Below, in pieces: positions 27,334 to 39,200 of a DNA stretch of 64,000 nt. The DNA comes from Whitmania pigra (lineage: Eukaryota; Annelida; Clitellata; Hirudinida; Haemopidae), in NCBI GenBank assembly GCA_021613335.1, contig JAJTWR010000067.1, positions 181,001-245,000 of the forward strand, written 5' to 3'. The position numbers were made by a program, and so were the translations under genes. Position 1 is the stretch's first letter. Each line of letters opens with the position of its first letter. The notes under the pieces are model-generated. The model ran no database searches. It had not been told where the DNA came from and saw only the letters and a list, made by a program, of their open reading frames with translations.

Positions 27334-29288
27334 ATGGAGTATGTTTACCACGATTCTGACGAAGAACACGATGACCACTGGTATTCTCATAGTTCTGTAA
27401 ATTCTGACGATTTTTTCGACGTTGATGGAGCTCAATGTAACGAAGAAGAAATGGAACATTCTGAAGGTGGTAATGAAATATTAGAATCAAAGGATACTGG
27501 GGAAAGGCAAATAACCTACACTCACCAGGGTTCAAATATGTTTAAAAGATTAAAGGAACTCAGAGACAGCAAGGAACTTCTAGATTTAACATTAAAAGTC
27601 AATGATGGTGGTGCAGAGGATATAATTCTTGTGCATAAATGCATTATAGCTGCTCACAGTCCATTTGTAAGGGCTTTTTTACGAAATGAAGATTCAGATA
27701 AAGTCATTGATTTGTCAAACTGGGGAAAAGAAGTTATAAATACTCTGATCGATTGGATGTATGATGGTGTTTTGAATATCAAATCTACAAATTATTATGA
27801 ACTTCTTGAATCGTCTGATTATCTTTGCCTTAATGAAGTTGCTCGAGAATGTGCTGCCTACATTTGTGACCATTTAACTTTGGAAAATTGCTGTGAGGCC
27901 TACATAGTATTAAGTCACCATCAGGTGCCAATGTTCAAGGACAGAGTAAATAAATACATTCTTATTAATTTTGCTGAAATGCTGAAAGGAAGAAGTTTGA
28001 CGCAACTTCCAACAGATGACTTTGTATCATTTTTGAAGGATGATAACCTATTGTTGGTCAATGATTATGGATTTGTGGTTTTACCACATGAGGAGGAATC
28101 CATTTTGTTCAATCTTTTAAAGACCTACATAAATCAAAATAACTTACATGATCTCTGGCCACACATAATAAAGGATGTTTTGAGATTTGGACTTTTTGAT
28201 AAAAATTACCTTCAAGAGATATTATCAGCTGAGGAGTGGTTAGGTGAATGTAAAGAAAAAGACTTGTGCTTACAGTATTTAAAGGATATTGGTGCTCTGG
28301 TGTCTTCGGGCAAAGATTTGTCTACTTTTAATCCTCTAGCGATCAAACCTCGGGCTGGTTTGCAAAGTAAATATTTTGGAAAATTATATTTAGCAGTAGC
28401 AGTTAAAATTTTACTTTGTCTCTGTGAATATGAATATTGTTATTAATGATTGTAATTATGTTTTGATTGAGTAATAATTTTTACATAATAATGTAAGTGG
28501 ACATAAGATGACTTGGACCTACCATTAGTCTCAGATATTTACAAATTTTGAAGTAGTACATTATTGTTATTGGAATGTAATTAGATTTTGTTTAATAATT
28601 TAAATATTTTTACTAATTACATCTTATTGTTTTAGACATAAAGTATTCATGGACCCATAAGTTTGCATACAGTTCTAGTTTCTCAGAACAAGGAGATCCC
28701 GTTTCCTTTGATGACATCACCAGTAGTTTAAAAGAGCTCAAGACTTCTGGCTCACCACCCCTTCTTTATGTAACTGGGATGAAGTTGTTTACCCATACCT
28801 GGGACAACCACCTCGTTATTTCAAGTATGGAATATTGATTGCATCATTATTAATGTCTAACAGTTGACTTCAAGCCCATAATTTCAAATCCCACTCGAAC
28901 TAACTTTGTTTCCGATATTATTGCAGCCATTGAAGTGAGTTATAACACTGGCAAAACAGTCCTGCATGGAGACGTTCGTAATGATTTGGATGTCGATGAG
29001 TTTGTATTGGAGCCCGGGGAAAGAATTGTCAAAGCTAGTGGAAGGACCGGATGGTTGTTGGACTGCCTTCAGTTTGAAACCAACTTGGGTCGAAGATTGG
29101 GTCCCTATGGAGGCAGCGATGGAGATGCAAGGTCTTTCAATCCAAAGTGTCTAAAGTCCTACTTGGTTGGATTAAAAGGATGTGTCTCGATGCAGAGCGG
29201 TTATGCATATGTCAGGAGGCTTAGGTTTGCATGGGCCACTGCGTTTTTTGGTGAAGCGCCATCTGACTTCGACCAACTTGGAGCTTAA
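27334..29288 (+). CDS. BTB-BACK-jacalin-like protein, copy 3 (intact)
   Basis: Exons 27334-28366 (1033 nt, exactly the length of copy 1 exon 1), 28636-28824 (189 nt, again equal) and 28927-29288, joined by phase-1 introns; 527 aa. Residues 1-65 are acidic (MEYVYHDSDEEHDDHW..). BTB follows at about 65-185 (ELLDLTLKVN, AHSPFVRAFLRNE, NTLIDWMYDGVLNI), then BACK at about 185-320. The jacalin-like domain (about 345-515) has IEVSYNTGKTVLHGD, FVLEPGERIV, GWLLDCLQFETN, GPYGG and YVRRLRFAWA. The tail is 13 residues longer than in copies 1 and 2. No signal peptide or membrane segment, so presumably intracellular. The carbohydrate-contact GXXXD motif of classic jacalins reads GYAYV here, so sugar binding is uncertain. 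Confidence 0.88.
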
Positions 29289-30298
29289 ATGTTTGTGTGT
29301 TCTAAATATCGCTTTAAATGTTGCTTAAAGTAGTAGTCGTAGCAGTAGTAAGTTGAACTAAATATATTGATGTCAATTGAAGTTTATTTAGATTATCCAG
29401 CTATTTTGAGAGTCTATCATCGAGACTTAAAACTTTGCTCATCCTAAGTTGTGCTTCCGATGTAATTGCTCTATAAGCACTCGAAAAGCTGACATTTTGT
29501 ATTTCAACTTTCTAATTAGCTCACCAGAATCTTTAGAATTATTGATTCTATCTATTTATCAAAGAGAACTACATCTGTGAGGTGAGCATACGTGCAAACT
29601 GTGATTTTTTTTCTTAAATCTCTTAGGGCTTCCAGAAAGGAAGATATTATATTCCTGATATTAGTCGTTTGTTCATCAGAACATGTTCTAATCTTTCATT
29701 GTTTCACTGTTCAACATGTTTATGTGGTTGTAATGTTTTAATTTTAGGATTAACCACCTCAATTGTTCCTCCGTAAGACCTCATTACTTTGCAATCAAGC
29801 TGACACTATAGCTTATTCAAGCAAATATAACATAAAAAAAGGAATCATCTTCAAAATCTCTATTTGACTGATTGCTTATAAGATATCTAACAAAGCATAC
29901 ATTCTAGCTACAATAAGTTGTTTGTAAGAGAAAGTAATAAAAATCAACAAAAAAGAAAACAAATCTTAGAAAAATAAGAAAAGGACAATTAATGAAATGT
30001 TTAAGTTGAATTGGGAGTGCTCAACATATCGCAGCCGATAAAAGCAATACAAAAGGATGGTGCATCTTTGGATGTCATCAATAAACATAACCTCCAGTAA
30101 AGTAAATAAATTTTAAGGTCATCAATTTACAAATCAAGTGGGAATTCTTGTCAAAAGCCTACTTTAAAGACCACATTTATCCGTACGCGAAATGATAAAG
30201 AGCATGCTCGGTTACTGGTGATCTCAAGCTATCAAATATATAATGCCACTAAAATGGCAAATGGCATTAATGGACTTGAATGTCCGTGACATTTGGTC
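29289..30298. other. Convergent intergenic stretch
   Basis: 3' flanks of BTB-jacalin copy 3 (+) and EXOC7 (-). AT-rich; no coding, RNA or transposon signal recognised. Confidence 0.6.
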
Positions 30299-33200
30299 TC
30301 ATGCACTGGTGTCAAAGAATCCACTGATGAGTCCAGCGAGGTCTTCCACTGAATACTTGAGATACTTGTCTGGATTCTTGGTGAAGCTGGCATCCTTGTA
30401 CCTGGCAAGGAATGATGAATAGTAGGGTAAGATGAAGGATTTGTTGTCCTCGAGGAGGGAATGCCTCAGTTCAGGGTCGGGGACTGAGAAGATCTTTTGC
30501 TGCTTACAGATGTCTTCGAGTTCCTTGTTAAAGCCCTACAGATGACCAAATTGGGGATTATATGCAATTAAGTAATTATCATAAATTAATTAATTAATAG
30601 TTGTGTAATAACAACGTAAGATTAGCAATAAATACAATGTTAATTTTAAAAGTCCTTTCTAACTGTGAATTTCTCTTTGATGACATTTCTTTCTTTGTCT
30701 TTGAGCTGTTTTAAAATAAGCAATGAAACACTTAATGTCAGTCCTGATTCGTTAACAGCCATGGTAACATGATGAATAATTCTACCTTTACATCGAGAGG
30801 AACAGATGGAACTTGTTTCATGTTATCTGAGATGAAATATAAGACTCTGCTCCAACTGAAATAACATATGAAAAACATCAAGTTCAAGGTTATTAAGAAA
30901 ACATACTATACCATACTGAATAAGTATTGGTTTAAGGGGCAATGTGGCCATGGAATATGATATTGGCGTCGAGTAAAATAAACATTCAGACAGGAAACAT
31001 CAGAAAAAACATTCAACATTATTCTCAAAATCTTAAGATGATAGCATTGTTGAATTAGAAACATTTCAAGAACATCATTCACCTCTGAGAGTAAATCCTC
31101 TTCTGGTTGTTTATCTGATCTTCATAGAAAGACTCCACCTCCACATTCCACAGGTGGACAATGTCAATCATTCCCGACCTAAAAAAAAGGTATGAGAAAG
31201 GAATTAAACTCAAACGTTCAAAGATTAGCATAACCTTAACAAATATCTCCAGTTAATTATCTTGTTATTCACGAGATCTGTGGTGGAACGGAGACACTGC
31301 ATCAGTCTCCAAAGCAAACTGGAGCATGATCACAAAGAAGCAAAAAATTTATTTCATGCATAAGGCATGAAACCTCTGCAAAGAGATGTCAAGCTCCCAG
31401 GCTAGACATTCTTGCTGTTGTTGCATTTATTGGTAATCTTAGATTGTTATTATAGAAGGGATGAGGCACTAAACCCAGGTGCCTACGACGAATCCCATCA
31501 TTCTGGTGGATATGATGGGAGGACAGGCTTCAATACAACACTCAAAGTGGCAAGTATGCAGATCTGTTGATGGACCTGGAAGCAAAAAGATACTTGACAG
31601 AACTTTTCCCCATCAAGGTGCCAGGTGCATAGTCAACAGGTTGACTTATGATTTCCTCACCAAGATTAGATTGTTGAGCCGACAGAACATAACCTATGAT
31701 AAGGATGTCTGAGGCCACAGAAGTGAAATCATTCTGGATCTGTCAAATGAGGAGCCAGAAGAAGTCTTAAGAGGCCACTTCAGGAAAGCCGGAGAAACCA
31801 TCAGCCTCAGTGTCAATGATCCACCGAATGACGGCCAAATCATTGGCCGAGAGACGTGGTGTTGTCGGGAAAAATAGGCCAACTTACTAAGTACATGGTC
31901 TGAAGAAGCCACTGAGAACTTCAATGACCTCTGTAGGCAACTGGGGTGGAGACAATTGACATAAAAAGGCCACTGAGAGCCTCGCATAATCAAAGTTTGC
32001 AGGTGCAAGGCAGGTAGCATGCGACACGAAGAAGCCATGGAGAGCTTTCCGAGTCTCTCCAGTCCAGGCAGCAGTGACCAGCATAACAAGGTCAATAAGT
32101 TCCTCTCACATCCACCAGTAACCATTGGGTACTGAAAGATAAAAACCGAAAGGGACATCTGGATGCGGCCCACACCCCTAAAACTTAAGGAGGTTCAAAG
32201 GGCCAAAATGTTTGAAAACTCCTCTGTCTGAGCTCCAAGGTGGAATATTAAGAAATGGCCATAAGTCAATGTAATGCTATCATCATCATCATCATCACTA
32301 TCATCATAATCATCATCACCTTCTGAGTGAGACAAGAATGTAGTTAAAGTTGTTCATCATAAAGATGGCTTTAAGTGCTCCATCGTTGTACACCTCTGCC
32401 TTGTTGTTCAAGTTGAGACCCAGTGCTGACAGTATTTTGGCTGATGGAGTCATGAATATTTAATCACATGTTATGCTAAATGAATCTCATTAACATTCAT
32501 CGTCTAGATATAACAGAAAGTAAACATTAGTAGCTATTGAACATATTTGATTTTAATTAATCACTACAATATAATTAATTTGATTGCTTGTATAACTATA
32601 ACTGTATTACTATAAAATTAAGTATCAATTTGAGAAGCTAGAGATTACATCAACATTGAACATTGAGAATGACAACAAACTTACTGAAATATTCGGCCAT
32701 CTTCATTCTCGGATCAAGGTTACCTTGCAAGCTAGGGTCTGAAATGTGATCACGGAATCAATGTTAATCACAGAAATAATATTATGTGGTCTAATGTAAT
32801 CATTATCATCATCATCATCAATGTCACCTTGTATCAGTACATGTCCAATAACATCAGAATACTCGAGCAACTGCTCCATGAAGAACATCGTCTGTCAGCG
32901 ACGAATAATATTATTAATGAAGAATAATGTTGAGGACGAAGCTATGCAAAATTGGAATAGACCCAATTGTTGAAAATTTGGAAAAATTTTGATTGTAATT
33001 AAAATATCTTGCAATTTAAATGAATGAATTAAATGGTTGGCATCTTAAATAGATGTAGTTAAATAATAATTAATAATAGTCAACGATAGACCCACATTGC
33101 TCGTGAGTTCGTGAACAGTTCCATCCCTTGGCAGTGACGAGTGCTTATCAGGGTCATTCTGTGGTATAAATCATCATCGTCAACATCATCACTACCACAA

Positions 33201-36200
33201 CCATTATCATCATCATCATATCATGAATATCAACAATTTGACAACATCACTGCCACCAACAGTGACTTCATCATTATCATCATCATCATCATCAACATCA
33301 ATGATAATATCATAAAAATAACCCTAATGCAGTCCACAAACTCTTCTAAGGACTTGAGAACCTGATTTTATTTATTACAAAAACAAGATTAATAAACGAC
33401 AATTAGTAGTAATTAAATATATAAATTAGAATAACAATTAACAACTGAAATCGCAAACCGTGGACTGAAGTTGCGAATAAATTGAGAAGAATTTGATTTT
33501 CGTGTTTTGGGAACAATCCTGCAGACGGACAGAAAACAAACAGTAGATGATTCATTGTAGTAATCAAGAATAATTCATTAGATTATACATGAATTATGCA
33601 TTTCATTCACTCTCTTTCAATCAGTTGTCTAACAATTCAAAAGACTCTGAAATGTTTTTGACACTTCAGTTATTGAATGCATCCAAATATTTTAGAAAAA
33701 TAATGGTTAATTCATTTCATTCAGTCATTAGGCTTATAACTCACTCTACCAAATCATGGCAATACAAAATACAAAAAGAAGAAAAAAATTTGCTATAGCA
33801 ATGTTACAATGGTAGGTATCAGTTGAAGTGATTCCAGCAATCAATTCATAAGCAAGTGATTCCCAACTTCAAATTAACCTTGATAGTATCCTCAAACCTC
33901 CCCTTGTGGTGCATGGCCTGTCTGATTACAGGTAGGAGTTGAATGGCAGGTGTGCAGTTATGTTTCACAGGAATCCTTCTCACTGATTGGCAGATTTGCT
34001 GTGTATGATGCAGCATCATCATCATTACCACCATCCCAATAGTTAACAAACCAGCCATACAAACAGTAACTACATATAATTCATTATCAAAATAAATGAT
34101 ATAGCACTCAGCATCATCATCATCACCTCCCCTTCCTTGGATACGAATTCAAGTCCATTGGCAACGATGGCTTCGAAGATCTTCATCCTGTTCTTATCAG
34201 GTATGATGTCCCTCATGAGTGCATCCTCTGCCTGCGATGATGATGAAAAGTAATGTATTGGCAGTAATTGTCTCGTGAGTAACTACAACAGCAACATGAA
34301 CTAGAGTTAAATAATATTACCAAAGGTGATAGTCAAAAAAATTAGCCATAATGCAGTAATAACAAAGCCTGATAATGTGTAGTTGATAAATATGTTTTAT
34401 TAAAGATAACAACAATTAAGAAATAATATCAACAGTAAGAAGAAAAATATCAAAAAACAAAACAGGTGCAGTTATTGGAAAGCAATCGCAACACCACAAA
34501 GAACCTGCAAGAGTTTCAGAAGGGCAGGGAAGATGATGATGAAGGGGTTTGCATCAACATCTGCTGAGTCAGCTCCTGCTGAGTTGAGTGGCCTGTAAGC
34601 TGAGTGATGATGATAGTAGTAGTTACAGATATAATAATAATAATAATAATAATAATCGGTGATCGCCAACGCCTTCAACAACTACTTCTCATCAGTCTTC
34701 ACCATTGACGACGGGAACAAACCTGGAACTTCCATGAAAACTATTACTGTAATGCCGGACATTCAGTTCACACCATATATAGTCTACTCGACGCTTCTTG
34801 GTCTCAAATCATCGTTGTCAGCCGGGCCGGATGGTATTCCAAACATATTCTTGAAAAAATGTGCATCTGCACTAGCTGTTCCACTATCCCACCTTTTCGA
34901 CGCATCCTACAAAGATCATAAATTGCCCCAGGACTGGAAAGTCGCCCTGGTAACACCCATCCACAAGAAAGGTCCCACCACTTCTCCTGAAAACTACAGA
35001 CCAATATCTATTACATCAACATGTTGCAGAGCTATGGAAAGAATCATCAATAAATCCCTAATGCAATACCTTTTGAACCATAAGCTTATCGACTGTAGCC
35101 AACATGGCTTTATTCCGGCTCGTTCAACCACCACAAATATCCTCGAATGCACTCAAAGATGGACAGACGCCATACAAGACAAGCAAAATTTAGACATCAT
35201 CTACTTGGACTTCCGTAAGGCCTTTGACTCTGTCTCTCACACAAAACTAATGCTCAAAATATGCACATATGGTGTAAGTGACAATATGATAGGATGGCTT
35301 GAGGATTTTCTATACTTGAGGTCACAGAAAGTGAGCATCAATGGATGTATCTCAGAAGAGGTTGCTGTCACTAGCGGAGTTCCTCAGGGGAGTGTTCTCG
35401 GGCCAACCTTATTTTTGCTATATATAAACGACCTACCCGAAATATTCAAAAGCTCCGACACCATTTGTAAGCTCTTTGCTGACGATGTAAAACTTTACAA
35501 TACTTCTTCTCTCCAGTTGCAACGATCTCTTGACAAAATAGTAGAATGGAGTGAGAAATGGCAATTACAGCTTGCTCCCGACAAATGTCAGATACTCTCG
35601 CTGATTGGTTACAACAAAAATTTCAACCCATGTGAATTTTGGATCAATAACCACAGACTGTCGAGAGTTGGCACGATCCGAGATCTGGGAGTGCTTATTG
35701 ATTCCTCCCTCAAATTCGTCCATCACATCGACAACATCACCAGGAAAGCAGCCATAATATCCAAATTGATTCTTGCATCTTTTTCCTCTAGAGACCCAGA
35801 TATCCTTAAAAAAGCATTTTGTACTTACGTTAGACCAATATTGGAATACAGCTCTCCCGTTTGGAATCCTCATAAAAAACTACTCATTGACAGAATAGAG
35901 AAAATTCAAAAAAGGTACACAAAGGCCATTCCCACACTTGCCCATTATCCATATCTACAAAGACTAAAGACACTTAAACTACCAACATTGGAAAAGCGTC
36001 GACTACTGGCCGATCTCACTCTCTGTTACAAGCTACAAAATGGCTTTATCCACAGCAACATTTCCACTACTCTTATTAGATCAACTTACACTAGGACCAG
36101 AGGCCATAACCACAAACTCAGGACAAGAAAATCCCGATGTGAAATATCCAAACACTTTTTCTCTAACTGCATTGTCCGATCCTGAAACTCCCTGCCAGCT

Positions 36201-39200
36201 CATATCGTCAATTCCTCAACAACAAACCGATTTAATTCTGAAATCTGTAAACTAAATCTTAATCCCTACCTCAGATTCCAAGAACTTTGAAAATTTATTA
36301 CCTCCTATTTAACTTTTTCTCCTCGCTTTCGATTTCTCAAACTAGATCTGCCCGAGCGATGATGAACTTAGTTTTCGCGTTTAAGTTTATTTTTCGATCG
36401 TGTTAGAGGCTTTGGCCCTTTGTCTTTAAATAAATAAAAAAAAAAAAAAAAAAATAATAATAACAGTTAAAGAGCATGTAAATGGTTGAAATCATCCAGC
36501 TAACCTGGCGACTCCTGTTGCTTCTTTAGAAAACTTGAAGCCCGATTTGCCATGCTATTAAAATTACTGGTGGTTAGTTTGGAGCACAAAAGTGTTTTTA
36601 AAAGGAAACATTGGTGATCGATGAATACCTTCTCGTTTGTTTCCTTGGTGTTTCCCTCAGTTTTCCCTTCTAAACAAAATTGACGACACAAACAAATGAG
36701 AAATAAAGTAATAATAATGACAAAATAAATACAATTTAACGGGCCATTACTAAATTTTTTAAATTAATAATTTATGTTAACTACTAAACAAAGGTTATTG
36801 ATTTATTATATTAATAACTCATTAATAAATTGGAAATTAATTTCAAATGCTTTCTAAAATCTAGTTTCAATGCAATTCTAGGTCAGTCATTCAAGTTAGC
36901 TCTAGGGTCATCCAACAAAAGGGTGACTTGATTCTCACCATGGACGGTGATGGAGCTGCCCCGACAGTGAACAGAGCAGCAGTTTCTCTGGCCGGTATGG
37001 TCATCAGGTGGTTCTTCAGACTGAACGAGGCAAAAACGAATGCGTACACCATTTATGAATTTATACATTACATAAGTGGTTGGCCAATCATAGCTCAATA
37101 AAAACATCCAATGCAGAAATGTCAGGCACTCAAAATTAAATACAAAAACACACGTGATACCAACTCTCTGAGGGACTTGATGATGATGTCAGAGCGTATC
37201 TTGGCATAGGAAACCGTAAAATTCGTCTCGGTGCCACACCCTTGAAGCCACAAGGAGATGGTCCTCAGGCTATCCAGGGGGACCTCGGAAAGTCGAGTCA
37301 GTTGGAAAGGGGTGGGAGAGTTTTCAGCTGGAGAGTGAAATGAGGAGTCGTTACAAGCAATCTTTCATAGGAATTGTCACGATGATGGTGTTAATAAGTT
37401 AGTAAATAAATGTTACTTTATTCAAAGGTGATAAATTGCCATTTACTGTCTCAACACTTACTATTCGACAACAACAAAAGATTAACAAATAAATATTGTG
37501 TTTTTAAAGTAATTTTAGACTCGATATTCATAGATGTTTATTTCATTAATATGTACGTAAGTGCCACATCGTAATGGTGCAAATATACCATTGTCATTTG
37601 TGATGAGTTCAATGAGTACATTTGGGGAAGCAGGCTTGCCATGGTGAGAAAGGAGGTTGTGGAATTCCTTTTCTAACAGCTCCTTACCTGCCTCATACAA
37701 GGCAACCTGGAATGTCAAAACTTATTGTTATTATTAAATATTATTACTAACAAGCTATGAAACATTTTAAAACAATTTCTAACAAAACAATTGTTAACAT
37801 CATCATCAACACCCATTTGTAATGAAAACCCTGCATTTTCACTTTGATATCATTGTCATTAACATCGATCGTAAATCAGCAGGCTTATTTATTTATTTAT
37901 TTGATTAAAGTCTGTTGTTTAACTACGATGATTTGGACTTTTAAGCTTCAGTGAATTCAATGTAAGTTTAAAGACAATAACAAGGACAAGAGCAGACAAG
38001 GGTGGTTAAACTCGTAAATTAATGAAACAAATAATAATGGTTAAGCAATAAGTTCTTGTGAAACCATAAATTAACAAAACAATGCCATTAGTAAATGGAG
38101 GATATAATTAAGTAATAAGCTCCTGTAAACTCACAACATGCCCCATTGCGGAACTTCCCTGGCTGTTCTGAATGAGGTATGCGGAAGCTTTCGACAGGCG
38201 ATTCAAACCCTCGATGTAGGCAGACAAGTTGGAGCCCGGTCTGATAGCATGTAAGCATGACGTTTTAATGAGTAATTATATTGTGTAAATAAATTAGGTG
38301 CAAGCGTTAGTGTAATATTACTATTGCTATGAAACACACTTATCTCGACTTTGATTAACTCGCCAAATCCTAATATCTCGAGCACGATAGAATGCCGAAA
38401 TCGCCACTTTACATCGTTATCTCGATCCCCGTGACTAATCATAAACTTTTAATTGGAACCGCCAAATTCCCACTATGTTGTACCATTTTCTCATCGGTTA
38501 TGCCGATTCATTTATGTCGCCGAACCCAATTTGCCCTTATCGACTTTGTCTGAGGGGTAACAAATTGTAACTATTCTATTTTTTCTTTCTAAAAATGTCT
38601 GGAGGTGTTAATAGAAAACTGAACAATCAGTCAATAGAGAGAAATATAGGGAAAAATAATTATGAAGGCCTGTATCAAGAATTGGTTCTTATTGTGAATT
38701 GTTAAATCTCTGCTGTTAGTTGGTTCACACAAGCATTTCGTTATTAGCAAACATGTATATACATATTGCTGTTACATCAAATATCAATTGCTGCTGTGTA
38801 AAAACACCTAAAACACTCTCACTTATTTATGTAAAGAAATTGCAAGCACATGTTAATATACGTTCCATATTGATTTTCAGTTATCTCGATGCTTTTTGTA
38901 AAACCCTTAGGCCAGTTTGACCGTGTTAAGACTTATTTTTGCACTATTAGTATTATTTGCACTAAGCATTAATATTCCTGTAGCCTTGTACTGACTTATA
39001 AATTAATAAAGTATTATTAGCTATTATGGAATTTATATAAGTTGATTGCAATGCAGTACATCAGGTAATAACAATATTTATTTTAGAGGTTGCCTGCCAA
39101 AATGTACTGAATAAATCTAAATGTCATAATTCTACAACAATAGAACCTCACCCATCTTTCATCACTGGTTCAACTTCTTCTGCAACATTATAATATCCAA

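Noticed and set aside
30299..30535. Treating this exon as a stand-alone gene
   Set aside because: It joins in phase to nineteen further Exo70 exons upstream on the minus strand.
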